Shown here: positions 46,001 through 58,740 of the stretch, in pieces
Layout of the letters: the number at the start of each line of letters is the position of its first letter
Numbering within the stretch: position 1 is the stretch's first letter
DNA from: Neoarius graeffei
Lineage: Eukaryota > Chordata > Actinopteri > Siluriformes > Ariidae
Assembly (NCBI RefSeq): GCF_027579695.1
Contig: NC_083596.1
Span: 50,419,757-50,483,756 of the forward strand
DNA length: 64,000 nt
Direction: 5' to 3'
Translations under genes and position numbers: made by a program
Notes under the pieces: generated by a model
The model's input: the letters and a program-made list of their open reading frames with translations, nothing else
Databases searched by the model: none
What the model was told of the DNA's origin: nothing

Positions 46001-49000
46001 TTACAGTGTGTGTCCCAGTGTGAGTTACAGTGTACATTACAGTGCGTGTCCCAGAGTGAGTTACAGTGTATATTACAGTGCGTGTCCCAGTGTGAGTTAC
46101 AGTGTATATTACAGTGTGTGTCCCAGTGTGAGTTACAGTGATATTACAGTGTGTGTCCCAGTGTGTGTTACAGTATATATTACAGTGTGTGTCCCAGTGT
46201 GTGTTACAGTGTATATTACAGTGTGTGTCCCAGTGTGTGTTACAGTGTATATTACAGTGTGTGTCCCAGTGTGTGTTACAGTGTATATTACAGTGTGTCC
46301 CAGAGTGAGTTACAGTGATATTACAGTGTGTGTCCCAGTGTGTGTTACAGTGTATATTACAGTGCGTGTCCCAGTGTGAGTTACAGTGTATATTACAGTG
46401 TGTCCCAGTGTGAGTTACAGTGTATATTACAGTGTGTGTCCCAGTGTGTGTTAGTGTATATTACAGTGCGTGTCCCAGTGTGAGTTACAGTGTATATTAC
46501 AGTGCGTGTCCAAGTGTGAGTTACAGTGTATATTACAGTGTGTCCCAGTGTGAGTTACAGTGTATATTACAGTGTGTCCCAGTGTGAGTTACAGTGTATA
46601 TTACAGTGTGTCCCAGTGTGTGTTACAGTGTATATTACAGTGCGTGTCCCAGTGTGAGTTACAGTGTATATTACAGTGCGTGTCCAAGTGTGAGTTACAG
46701 TGTATATTACAGTGTGTCCCAGTGTGAGTTACAGTGTACATTACAGTGCGTGTCCCAGTGTGAGTTACAGTGTATATTACAGTGTGTCCCAGTGTGAGTT
46801 ACAGTGTATATTACAGTGCGTGTCCCAGTGTGAGTTACAGTGTATATTACAGTGCGTGTCCCAGTGTGAGTTACAGTGTATATTACAGTGCGTGTCCCAG
46901 TGTGAGTTAGTGTATATGACAGTGCGTGTCCAAGTGTGAGTTACAGTGTATATTACAGTGCGTGTCCCAGTGTGAGTTACAGTGTACATTACAGTGTGTG
47001 TCCCAGTGTGAGTTACAGTGTATATTACAGTGCATGTCCCAGTGTGAGTTACAGTGTATATTACAGTGTGTGTCCCAGTGTGAGTTACAGTGTATATTAC
47101 AGTGCATGTCCCAGTGTGAGTTACAGTGATATTACAGTGTGTGTCCCAGTGTGTGTTACAGTGTATATTACAGTGTGTGTCCCAGTGTGAGTTACAGTGT
47201 ACATTAAAGTGCGTGTCCCAGTGTGAGTTACAGTGTATATTACAGTGCGTGTCCTTGTGTGAGTTACAGTGTATATTACAGTGTGTGTCCCAGTGTGAGT
47301 TACAGTGTACATTACAGTGCGTGTCCCAGTGTGAGTTACAGTGTACATTACAGTGCGTGTCCCAGTGTGTGTTACAGTGTACATTACAGTGCGTGTCCCA
47401 GTGTGAGTTACAGTGTATATTACACTGCGTGTCCAAGTGTGAGTTACAGTGTATATTACACTGTGTGTCCCAGTGTGAGTTACAGTGTATATTACACTGC
47501 GTGTCCCAGTGTGAGTTACAGTGTATATTACACTGCGTGTCCCAGTGTGAGTTACAGTGTATATTACAGTGCATGTCCCAGTGTGAGTTACAGTGTATAT
47601 TACAGTGCATGTCCCAGTGTGAGTTACAGTGTATATTACAGTGCGTGTCCCAGTGTGAGTTACAGTGTATATTACAGTGCGTGTCCCAGTGTGAGTTACA
47701 GTGTATATTACAGTGCGTGTCCCAGTGTGAGTTACAGTGTATATTACAGTGTGTGTCCCAGTGTGTGTTACAGTGTATATTACAGTGCCTGTCCCAGTGT
47801 GAGTTACAGTGTATATTACAGTGCGTGTCCCAGTGTGTGTTACAGTGTATATTACAGTGCTTGTCCCAGTGTGAGTTACAGTATATATTACAGTGCGTGT
47901 CCCAGTGTGAGTTACAGTGTATATTACAGTGCGTGTCCCAGTGTGAGTTACAGTGTATATTACAGTGCGTGTCCCAGTGTGAGTTAGTGTATATTACAGT
48001 GCGTGTCCCAGTGTGAGTTACAGTGTATATTACAGTGCGTGTCCCAGTGTGAGTTACAGTGTATATTACAGTGCATGTCCCAGTGTGAGTTACAGTGTAT
48101 ATTTCAGTGTGTGTCCCAGTGTGAGTTACAGTGTATATTACAGTGCGTGTCCCAGTGTGTGTTACAGTGTATATTACAGTGCGTGCCCCAGTGTTTGTTA
48201 CAGTGTATATTACAGTGTGTCCCAGTGTGTGTTCGTGTATATTACAGTGTGTGTCCCAGTGTGAGTTACAGTGATATTACAGTGTGTGTCCCAGTGTGTG
48301 TTACAGTGTATATTACAGTGTGTGTCCCAGTGTGTGTTAGTGTATATTACAGTGTGTCCCAGTGTATATTACAGTGCGTGTCCCAGTGTGTGTTACAGTG
48401 TATATTACAGTTCATGTCCCAGTGTGTTAGTGTATATTACAGTTCGTGTCCCAGTGTGAGTTACAGTGTATATTACAGTGCGTGTCCCAGTGTGTGTTAC
48501 AGTGTATATTACAGTGCGTGTCCCAGTGTTTGTTACAGTGTATATTACAGTGCGTGTCCCAGTGTGAGTTACAGTTTATATTACAGTGCGTGTCCCAGTG
48601 TGAGTTACAGTGTATATTACAGTGCGTGTCCCAGTGTGAGTTACAGTGTATATTACAGTGCGTGTCCCAGTGTGAGTTACAGTGTATATTACAGTGCATG
48701 TCCCAGTGTGAGTTACAGTGTATATTTCAGTGTGTGTCCCAGTGTGAGTTACAGTGTATATTACAGTGCGTGTCCCAGTGTGTGTTACAGTGTATATTAC
48801 AGTGCGTGTCCCAGTGTGAGTTACAGTGTATATTACAGTGCATGTCCCAGTGTGAGTTAGTGTATATTTCAGTGTGTGTCCCAGTGTGAGTTACAGTGTA
48901 TATTACAGTGCTTGTCCCAGTGTGAGTTACAGTGTATATTACAGTGCATGTCCCAGTGTGAGTTACAGTGTATATTACAGTGCGTGTCCCAGTGTGAGTT

Positions 49001-50250
49001 ACAGTGTATATTACAGTGCGTGCCCCAGTGTGAGTTACAGTGTATATTACAGTGCGTGCCCCAGTGTTTGTTACAGTGTATATTACAGTGCGTGCCCCAG
49101 TGTTTGTTACAGTGTATATTACAGTGCGTGTCCCAGTGTGAGTTACAGTTTATATTACAGTGCGTGTCCCAGTGTGAGTTACAGTGTATATTACAGTGCG
49201 TGTCCCAGTGTGAGTTAGTGTATATTACAGTGCGTGTCCCAGTGTGAGTTACAGTGTATATTACAGTGCGTGTCCCAGTGTGAGTTACAGTGTACATTAC
49301 AGTGCGTGTCCCAGTGTGAGTTACAGTGTATATTACAGTGCATGTCCCAGTGTGAGTTACAGTGTATATTTCAGTGTGTGTCCCAGTGTGAGTTACAGTG
49401 TATATTACAGTGCGTGTCCCAGTGTGTGTTACAGTGTATATTACAGTGCGTGTCCCAGTGTGAGTTACAGTGTATATTACAGTGCATGTCCCAGTGTGAG
49501 TTACAGTGTATATTTCAGTGTGTGTCCCAGTGTGAGTTACAGTGTATATTACAGTGCGTGTCCCAGTGTGAGTTACAGTGTATATTACAGTGCGTGTCCC
49601 AGTGTGTGTTACAGTGTATATTACAGTGTGTGTCCCAGTGTGAGTTACAGTGTATATTACAGTGCGTGTCCCAGTGTGTGTTACAGTGTATATTACAGTG
49701 CGTGCCCCAGTGTTTGTTACAGTGTATATTACAGTGTGTCCCAGTGTGTGTTCGTGTATATTACAGTGTGTGTCCCAGTGTGAGTTACAGTGATATTACA
49801 GTGTGTGTCCCAGTGTGTGTTAGTGTATATTACAGTGTGTCCCAGTGTATATTACAGTGCGTGTCCCAGTGTGTGTTACAGTGTATATTACAGTTCATGT
49901 CCCAGTGTGTTACAGTGTATATTACAGTTCGTGTCCCAGTGTGAGTTACAGTGTATATTACAGTGCGTGTCCCAGTGTGTGTTACAGTGTATATTACAGT
50001 GCGTGTCCCAGTGTGTGTTACAGTGTATATTACAGTGCCTGTCCCAGTGTGAGTTACAGTGTATATTACAGTGCGTGTCCCAGTGTGAGTTACAGTGTAT
50101 ATTACAGTGCGTGTCCCAGTGTGTGTTACAGTGTATATTACAGTGCGTGTCCCAGTGTGAGTTGCAGTGTGTGTCCCAGTGTGTGTTACAGTGTATATTA
50201 CAGTGTGTATCCCAGTGTGTGTTACAGTGTACACTACAGTGTGTGTCCCA
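43092..50250. repeat. GT-rich tandem array, dialect 1 (36-bp unit)
   Basis: More than 7 kb of units close to CAGTGTGAGTTACAGTGTAT + ATTACAGTGCGTGTCC (36 bp), with shorter variants (GTTACAGTGATATTACAG, GTGTATTAGTG). The unit codes for 12 residues in any frame (QCELQCILQCVS, YSVYYSACPSVS, and HTGT-type on the minus strand), which creates very long frames that are not genes. A larger repeat is visible: 43395-43870 recurs at 44486-44960, an offset of about 1091 bp. Stretches near 48.0-48.4 kb also recur near 49.2-49.8 kb. Confidence 0.95.
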
Positions 50251-53200
50251 GTGTGCGTTACAGCATGTCACAGTGTGCTACAGCATGTGCCAAAGTGTGT
50301 GTTACAGCATGTGTCCCAGTGTGTGTTACAGTGTGTGTCCAAGTGTGCATTACAGTGTGTGTCACAGCATGTTACAGAGTGTGTTACAGCATGTGCCAAA
50401 GTGTGTGTCCCAGTGTGTGTAACAGCATGTGCCAAAGTGTGTGTTACAGTGTGTGGTACAGCGTGTGGTACAGTGTGTGTCCCAGTGTGCATTACAGTGT
50501 GTGTCACAGCATGTTACAGTGTGTGTAACAGCACGTGCCAAAGTGTGTGTTACAGTGTGTGTCCCAGTGTGTTTTACAGTGTGTGCCAAAGTGTGTGTTA
50601 CAGTGTGTGTTACAATGTGTGTCCCAGTGTGTGTTACAGTGTGTGTCCCAGTGTGTGTTTTAGTGTGTTACAGCATGTGCTAAAGTGTGTGTTACAGTGT
50701 GTGTCCTAGTGTGTGTCCCAGCATGTTACAGTGTGTGTCACAGTGTGTGCCAGAGTGTGTGTCCCAGTGTGTGTTACAGCATGTGCCAAAGTGTGTGTTA
50801 CAGTGTGTGTTACAGCATGTGCCAAAATGTGTGTCCCAGTGTGTGTTACAGCATGTGCCAAAGTGCGTGTCCCAGTGTATGTCACAGCATGTGCTAAAGT
50901 GTGTGTCTCAGTGTGTGGTACAGCATGTGACAAAGTGTGTGTCCCAGTGTGTGTTACAGCATGTACCAAAGTGCGTGTCCCAATGTATGTTACAGCATGT
51001 GCCAAAGTGTGTGTTACAGTGTGTGGTACAGCGTGCATTACAGTGCGCGTCTCAGTGTGTGTTACAGCATGTGCCAAAGTGTGTGTCCCAGTGTGTGTTA
51101 CAGGGTGTGCCAAAGTGTGTGTCCCAGTGTGTGTTACAGGGTGTGCCAAAGTGTGTGTCCCAGTGTGTGTTTCAGTGCGTGCCAAAGTGCATGTTACAGT
51201 GTGTGGTACAGCGTGCGTTACAGTGTGTGTCCCAGTGTGTGTCACAGCATGTTACAGTGTGTGTTACAGCATGTGCCAAAGTGTGTGTCCCAGTGTGTGT
51301 TACAGGGTGTGCCAAAGTGTGTGTCCCAGTGTGTGTTACAGGGTGTGCCAAAGTGTGTGTCCCAGTGTGCATTACAGTGTGTGTCACAGCATGTTACAGT
51401 GTGTGTAACAGCACGTGCCAAAGTGTGTGTTACAGTGTGTGTCCCAGTGTGTTTTACAGTGTGTGCCAAAGTGTGTGTTACAGTGTGTGTTACAATGTGT
51501 GTCCCAGTGTGTGTTACAGTGTGTGTCCCAGTGTGTGTTTTAGTGTGTTACAGCATGTGCTAAAGTGTGTGTTACAGTGTGTGTCCTAGTGTGTGTCCCA
51601 GCATGTTACAGTGTGTGTCACAGTGTGTGCCAGAGTGTGTGTCCCAGTGTGTGTTACAGCATGTGCCAAAGTGTGTGTCCCAGTGTGTGTTACAGCATGT
51701 GCCAAAGTGTGTGTTACAGTGTGTGTTACAGCATGTGACAAAATGTGTGTCCCAGTGTGTGTTACAGCATGTGCCAAAGTGCGTGTCCCAGTGTATGTCA
51801 CAGCATGTGCTAAAGTGTGTGTCTCAGTGTGTGGTACAGCATGTGACAAAGTGTGTGTCCCAGTGTGTGTTACAGCATGTACCAAAGTGCGTGTCCCAAT
51901 GTATGTTACAGCATGTGCCAAAGTGTGTGTTACAGTGTGTGGTACAGCGTGCATTACAGTGCGCGTCTCAGTGTGTGTTACAGCATGTGCCAAAGTGTGT
52001 GTCCCAGTGTGTGTTACAGGGTGTGCCAAAGTGTGTGTCCCAGTGTGTGTTTCAGTGCGTGCCAAAGTGCATGTTACAGTGTGTGGTACAGCGTGCGTTA
52101 CAGTGTGTGTCCCAGTGTGTGTCACAGCATGTTACAGTGTGTGTTACAGCATGTGCCAAAGTGTGTGTCCCAGTGTGTGTAACAGCATGTGCCAAAGTGT
52201 GTGTTACAGTGTGTGGTACAGCGTGTGGTACAGTGTGTGTCCCAGTGTGCATTACAGTGTGTGTCACAGCATGTTACAGTGTGTGTAACAGCACGTGCCA
52301 AAGTGTGTGTTACAGTGTGTGTCCCAGTGTGTTTTACAGTGTGTGCCAAAGTGTGTGTTACAGTGTGTGTTACAATGTGTGTCCCAGTGTGTGTTACAGT
52401 GTGTGTCCCAGTGTGTGTTTTAGTGTGTTACAGCATGTGCTAAAGTGTGTGTTACAGTGTGTGTCCTAGTGTGTGTCCCAGCATGTTACAGTGTGTGTCA
52501 CAGTGTGTGCCAGAGTGTGTGTCCCAGTGTGTGTTACAGCATGTGCCAAAGTGTGTGTCCCAGTGTGTGTTACAGCATGTGCCAAAGTGTGTGTTACAGT
52601 GTGTGTTACAGCATGTGCCAAAATGTGTGTCCCAGTGTGTGTTACAGCATGTGCCAAAGTGCGTGTCCCAGTGTATGTCACAGCATGTGCTAAAGTGTGT
52701 GTCTCAGTGTGTGGTACAGCATGTGACAAAGTGTGTGTCCCAGTGTGTGTTACAGCATGTACCAAAGTGCGTGTCCCAATGTATGTTACAGCATGTGCCA
52801 AAGTGTGTGTTACAGTGTGTGGTACAGCGTGCATTACAGTGCGCGTCTCAGTGTGTGTTACAGCATGTGCCAAAGTGTGTGTCCCAGTGTGTGTTACAGG
52901 GTGTGCCAAAGTGTGTGTCCCAGTGTGTGTTTCAGTGCGTGCCAAAGTGCATGTTACAGTGTGTGGTACAGCGTGCGTTACAGTGTGTGTCCCAGTGTGT
53001 GTCACAGCATGTTACAGTGTGTGTTACAGCATGTGCCAAAGTGTGTGTCCCAGTGTGTGTTACAGGGTGTGCCAAAGTGTGTGTTACAGTGTGTGTTACA
53101 GGGTGTGCCAAAGTGTGTGTCCCAGTGTGTGTTACAGGGTGTGCCAAAGTGTGTGTCCCAGTGTGCATTACAGTGTGTGTCACAGCATGTTACAGTGTGT

Positions 53201-54856
53201 GTAACAGCACGTGCCAAAGTGTGTGTTACAGTGTGTGTCCCAGTGTGTGTTTTAGTGTGTTACAGCATGTGCTAAAGTGTGTGTTACAGTGTGTGTCCTA
53301 GTGTGTGTCCCAGCATGTTACAGTGTGTGTCACAGTGTGTGCCAGAGTGTGTGTCCCAGTGTGTGTTACAGCATGTGCCAAAGTGTGTGTCCCAGTGTGT
53401 GTTACAGCATGTGCCAAAGTGTGTGTTACAGTGTGTGTTACAGCATGTGCCAAAATGTGTGTCCCAGTGTGTGTTACAGCATGTGCCAAAGTGCGTGTCC
53501 CAGTGTATGTCACAGCATGTGCTAAAGTGTGTGTCTCAGTGTGTGGTACAGCATGTGACAAAGTGTGTGTCCCAGTGTGTGTTACAGCATGTACCAAAGT
53601 GCGTGTCCCAATGTATGTTACAGCATGTGCCAAAGTGTGTGTTACAGTGTGTGGTACAGCGTGCATTACAGTGCGCGTCTCAGTGTGTGTTACAGCATGT
53701 GCCAAAGTGTGTGTCCCAGTGTGTGTTACAGGGTGTGCCAAAGTGTGTGTCCCAGTGTGTGTTACAGGGTGTGCCAAAGTGTGTGTCCCAGTGTGTGTTT
53801 CAGTGCGTGCCAAAGTGCATGTTACAGTGTGTGGTACAGCGTGCGTTACAGTGTGTGTCCCAGTGTGTGTCACAGCATGTTACAGTGTGTGTTACAGCAT
53901 GTGCCAAAGTGTGTGTCCCAGTGTGTGTTACAGGGTGTGCCAAAGTGTGTGTCCCAGTGTGTGTTACAGGGTGTGCCAAAGTGTGTGTCCCAGTGTGTGT
54001 TTCAGTGTGTGCCAAAGTGCATGTTACAGTGTGTGGTACAGGGTGCGTTACAGTGTGTGTCCCAGTGTGTGTCACAGCATCTTACAGTGTGTGTTACAGC
54101 ATGTGCCAAAGTGTGTGTCCCAGTGTGTGTTACAGTGTGTGCCAAAGTGTGTGTTATAGTGCATGTGCCAAAGTGCATGTTACAGTGTGTGGTACAGCGT
54201 GTGTTACAGTGTGTCCCCCAGTGTGTGTCACAGCATGTTACAGTGTGTGGTACAGGGTGCATTACAGTATGTGTCCCAGTGTGTGTCACAGCATGTTACA
54301 GTGTGTGTTACAGCATGTGCCAAAGTGTGTGTCCCAGTGTGTGTTACAGCATGTGCTAAAGTGCGTGTCCCAGTGTGTGTTACAGCATGTGCCAAAGTGC
54401 GTGTCCCAGTGTATGTCACAGCATGTGCTAAAGTGTGTGTCTCAGTGTGTGGTACAGCATGTGACAAAGTGTGTGTCCCAGTGTGTGTTACAGCATGTAC
54501 CAAAGTGCGTGTCCCAATGTATGTTACAGCATGTGCCAAAGTGTGTGTTACAGTGTGTGGTACAGCGTGCATTACAGTGCGCGTCTCAGTGTGTGTTACA
54601 GCATGTGCCAAAGTGTGTGTCCCAGTGTGTGTTACAGGGTGTGCCAAAGTGTGTGTCCCAGTGTGTGTTACAGGGTGTGCCAAAGTGTGTGTCCCAGTGT
54701 GTGTTTCAGTGCGTGCCAAAGTGCATGTTACAGTGTGTGGTACAGCGTGCGTTACAGTGTGTGTCCCAGTGTGTGTCACAGCATCTTACAGTGTGTGTTA
54801 CAGCGTGTGCCAAAGTGTGTGTCCCAGTGTGTGTTACAGGGTGTGCCAAAGTGTGT
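50251..54856. repeat. GT-rich tandem array, dialect 2 with 880-bp higher-order repeat
   Basis: The 36-bp unit changes to CAGTGTGTGTTACAGCATGT + GCCAAAGTGTGTGTCC. Near-identical copies of a long block start at about 50687, 51567, 52447 and 53279, giving periods of 880, 880 and 832 bp. Part of the block is repeated again from about 54300. Private variants (CAGCGTGCATTACAGTGCGC, TGTGTTTTAGTGTGTTACAG) recur at fixed places in each block. Open frames of up to 542 codons are by-products. Confidence 0.95.
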
Positions 54857-54864
54857 GTCCCAGT

Positions 54865-55646
54865 CAGCGATGGGAATAACGGCGTTAGAAATAAACGGCG
54901 TTACTAACGGCGTTACTTTTTTTAGTAGCGACTAATCTAACTAATTACTTTTTACATCGTTATAACGCCGTTCCCGTTACTTACAATAAAATGCTATGCG
55001 TTACTTTATTAAAGCTGTTTTCATCTGGCACGCTGCTCGTTCAGCCTTTCTTTACTCTGCTTTAGTGTGGGGCGGGGAGACCCGAGACAACGGCACAGTA
55101 AGCCAATCAGAGTAGATTTGGACAACATACGTAGGTAGGCCACGCCCTACGATGGCGAGCGGTCAGCCCAGCACTGCGCTTTCACACTGGAAATACAGCC
55201 AGGACTTTTCATTACTTGAAATAAAACGCAAAAATGTGTACGTGCAATGCACATTATGTCGAGGAACAAAGCGTTTGTCCGCGTCAGTGGCCAGTAATTA
55301 GTAACATAATTTTAATAACTACAAAAATATATTAAATTTGATAGATGTCTTCTCACATAGTCCCACAAAAATATTAATATACTGTAGATAATGTTACTGA
55401 TTGGTTCTGTTAAGTGTCCATTTCAGTCATTAAACACATTTAACATTCACTTTTATTATGATTACACTAATTGAATTTGATTTATTTTTTGGGGGGGAGG
55501 TAACAAAATGTAACGGAATAATTACTTTCCCTGGTAATTAGTTACTTTTATGACAAAGTAACTCCGTTACTAACTCAGTTACTTTTTGGGAAAAGTAACT
55601 AGTAACTATAACTAATTACTTTTTGAAAGTAACGTGCCCAACACTG
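54865..55646. mobile_element. hAT-type element inserted in the array, 8-bp TSD
   Basis: 782 bp. Ends are CAGCGATGGGAATAACG (left) and, from the right, CAGTGTTGGGCACGTTAC. The exact 8-bp duplication GTCCCAGT (54857-54864, 55647-55654) is array sequence. Reiterated GTTACTTTT/AACTAATTAC lies near both ends. An interior stretch at about 55152-55300 encodes a decayed BED-zinc-finger-like segment (SHWKYSQDFSLLEI, VQCTLC), as in hAT transposases. The rest of the transposase is absent. Confidence 0.9.
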
Positions 55647-56536
55647 GTCCCAGTGTGTGTTTCAGTGTGTGCCAAAGTGCATGTTACAGTGTGTGGTACA
55701 GCGTGCGTTACAGTGTGTGTCCCAGTGTGTGTCACAGCATCTTACAGTGTGTGTTACAGCATGTGCCAAAGTGTGTATCCCAGTGTGTGTTACAGTGTGT
55801 GCCAAAGTGTGTGTTATAGTGTGTGTTACAGTGCATGTGCCAAAGTGCATGTTACAGCGTGTGTTACAGTGTGTCCCCCAGTGTGTGTCACAGCATGTTA
55901 CAGTGTGTGGTACAGCGTGCGTTACAGTGTGTCCCTCAGTGTGTGTCACAGCATGTTACAGTGTGTGGTACAGGGTGCGTTACAGTATGTGTCCCAGTGT
56001 GTGTCACAGCATGTTACAGTGTGTGTTACAGCATGTGCCAAAGTGTGTGTCCCATTGTGTGTTACAGGGTGTGCCAAAGTGTGTGTTATAGTGTGTGTTA
56101 CAGTGCATGTGCCAAAGTGCGTGTTACAGTGTGTGGTACAGCGTGTCTTACAGTGTGTGTCCCAGTGTGTGCCAAAGTGTGTGTTATAGTGTGTGTCCCA
56201 GTGTGTGTTACAGCATGTGCCAAAGTGCGTGTTACAGTGTGTGTCCCAGTCTGTGTTACAGTGTGTGTCACAGCATGTTACAGTGTGTGTTACAGCATGT
56301 GCCAAAGTGTGTGTCCCAGTGTGTGTTACAGTGTGTGCCAAAGTGTGTGTTACAGTGTGTTATAGTGTGTGTTACAGTGCATGTCCCAGTGTGTGTCCCA
56401 GCATGTTACAGTGTGTGTCCCAGCATGTTACAGTGTGTGTTACAGCGTGTGCCAAAGTGTGTGTCCCAGTGTGTGTTACAGTATGTGCCAAAGTGTGTGT
56501 TACAGTGTGTGTCCAAGTGTGCATTACAGTGTGTGT
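55647..56536. repeat. GT-rich tandem array, continuation
   Basis: Dialect 2 units continue after the hAT insertion, more diverged and with more GTTATAGTG and TGTCCCCCAGTG variants than the 880-bp blocks. Confidence 0.9.
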
Positions 56537-58472
56537 TGGATTGGATTGGATTGGATTGGATTGGATTAACTTTAATACTCGCCAAAGGGGAAACTCAGTG
56601 CCACCATCAACATACAAGACACAACACAACATGAAGCAAGACATTAAAACAGGTACAGGACAGAAGATATAGCAGAGAGCAACATAGAGAAGCAGACCAT
56701 GGCAATGGACCACCAACATGTGCAACATACAGCAGTATAAGCAAGGAAGAAAACAAGCATCAACAGTTAATGGCAATGGACCACCAACATGTGCAACACA
56801 GAACAGTATAAAAAGAACCATGCATACACATACATGCACATACACACATATGCCTAAGTAAAGAAATAAATAAATAAATAATAGTGAGTCAATAAAAACA
56901 ACACTATATCAAAGGTGCTTATTAAAAAACCTAACTGCAGAAGGTACAAAAGATCTCCTGAATCTCTCAGTTGAGCAGCTGGGGAAGAGGAGTCGCTGAC
57001 TCCTACCACTTCTTACAAAGAAACTATGAAGAGGATGGTCCTCTTCTGCCACAATCCTTTTCATTTTTCTCATGGTTCTCTGTTCAATTACTTCTTCTAG
57101 AGAACTGGGGCTGAGACCAATAATTGAGCCTGCTTTTCTGATCAGCTTATTGAGCCTGTTCCTGTCCTCCCCTGACAAACAGCTACCCCAGCACACCACC
57201 GCATAAAAGAGGACACTGCCCAGAATCCCATTATAAAAAGTGTTTAAGATGGGCCTACTAATACTAAAAGACCTGAGTTTCCTTAGGAAGAACATTCTAG
57301 ACTGAGATTTTTTGAACGTGTTGCTACTGTGTACCTTCCAGTCCAGTTTGCTGTCCACATGTACACCCAAATACCTATAAGAAGAAACTATCTCGACAGG
57401 CTGGTCTTTAATTAAAATTGGGCTAACCTCAGTTTTCTTACGTCTAAAATCAATGGTAAGCTCTTTTGTTTTTTCAACATTTAAGATGAGCTGTGCTTCA
57501 TCACACCATTCCACAAATCTCTTAATCTCATCTTTGTACTCTCTGTAGTCATTATTAGTTATATAGCCCACCAGGGCAGAATCATCTGAAAACTTTTGTA
57601 GGTGACAGGAAGCATTAATGTGTCTGCAGTCAGAAGTGTACAATGTGAATAAAAAAGGAGAGAGAACTGTCCCCTGCGGTGCCCCTATGTTGGTGTTAAT
57701 AACAATAGACGTGTTGCCATGGAGCTTGACAAACTGAGGTCTAGATGTGAGATAGTCATATATCCATGCTATGGTGGCTGGGTTTAAGTTCATGTTCATA
57801 AGTTTTTTTGCAAGGAGGCGTGGTTGTAGTGTGTTGAAAGCACTAGAAAAGTCGAAAAACATTACCCTGAGAGATGCACCAGTACTCTCCAGGTGACAGT
57901 ATGCTCGGTGAAGCAAGTATAAGAGGGCGTCATCAGTACCCACCCCCTCCCTGTAAGCAAACTGGAGTGGGTCCTGATGCAGTTGCACCTGTTTCCTTAG
58001 ATGTACAAGGAGGGATCTCTCAAAACATTTCATGACATGAGAAGTAAGGGCAATGGGTCTGAAATCCTTAACTGCCTTGACATTTGGCTTTTTGGGCACT
58101 GGAATGATACAAGATGTTTTCCATATGGATGGAATTCTAGAACATGACAGGGATAAATTAAATAAATAATGAAACACAGTACATAGTTGATCAGCACATG
58201 TCTTAAGGACACGTGGGATAACTCCATCTGGGCCAGGGGCCTTGTTCACTTTGAGCCTCCTCAGCTGTGAGTGGACCTCATCTAATGTGATATTTATAGG
58301 AGAACAGGGAGGTAAACTGCCCCCCTGCTCCCCATGTGAAATACTGGATACCCCTGGCACATCATTTTCCCAGTTCCCCATGGACTCAAACCTGGCATAA
58401 AATTGGTTCGCCTCATCAGGAGAAAAGGAGTTCCCCCCTGTACTGTTACATACAGGACCATAGCCTGTAATA
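56537..58472 (-). mobile_element. 5'-truncated LINE with open reverse-transcriptase frame
   Basis: A minus-strand non-LTR retrotransposon inserted in the array. From about 58470 down to a stop at 56909-56911 there is an open frame of about 520 codons. Numbering from the upstream array ATG at 58495, motifs are NKAPGPDG (84-91), DFRPIAL (144-150), FFDFSSAF (213-220), GAPQGTVLSP (271-280), the catalytic FSDDSALVG (302-310), and a C-terminus with RRSFVPSAVRFFNKHL. These fit the CR1/L2/Rex1 group. A 3' UTR follows, then a tail of five to six TCCAA-type pentamers (56537-56567). The endonuclease half is missing by 5' truncation. The lack of stops suggests a recent insertion. Confidence 0.9.
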
Positions 58473-58740
58473 TGTGTTAGTGTGTGCCAAAGCATGTGTC
58501 CCAGTGTGTATTATAATGTGTGTTACAGTGTGTGCCAAAGCATGTGTCCCAGTGTGTGTTACGGCATGTTACAGTGTGTGCTCGTGTGTTACAGTGTGTG
58601 TCTTACAGCATGTTAAATGACAGTTAATGGCTGATGGTGTGTGTTACAGTATGTGTTACAGTGTGTGTTACGGCATGTTACAGTGTGTGCTTGTGTGTTA
58701 AATGACAGTTAATGGCTGATGGTGTATGTTACAGTGTGTA
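58473..58740. repeat. GT-rich tandem array, distal end
   Basis: Array units resume directly after the LINE (GTGTTAGTGTGTGCCAAAGC) and fade out near 58740. A 50-bp phrase with AAATGACAGTTAATGGCTGA occurs twice (about 58614 and 58699). Confidence 0.9.

Noticed and set aside
43092-50250. CRISPR-like array (regular 36-bp period)
   Set aside because: There are no unique spacers; the repeats are contiguous and the context is a vertebrate genome.
43400-54907. Very long open frames (up to 542 codons) rich in cysteine, valine, serine or HTGT repeats on both strands
   Set aside because: They arise because the repeat unit is 36 bp and free of stops in several frames at once. The same region is open on both strands, there is no unique sequence, and the frames drift with unit-length variants.
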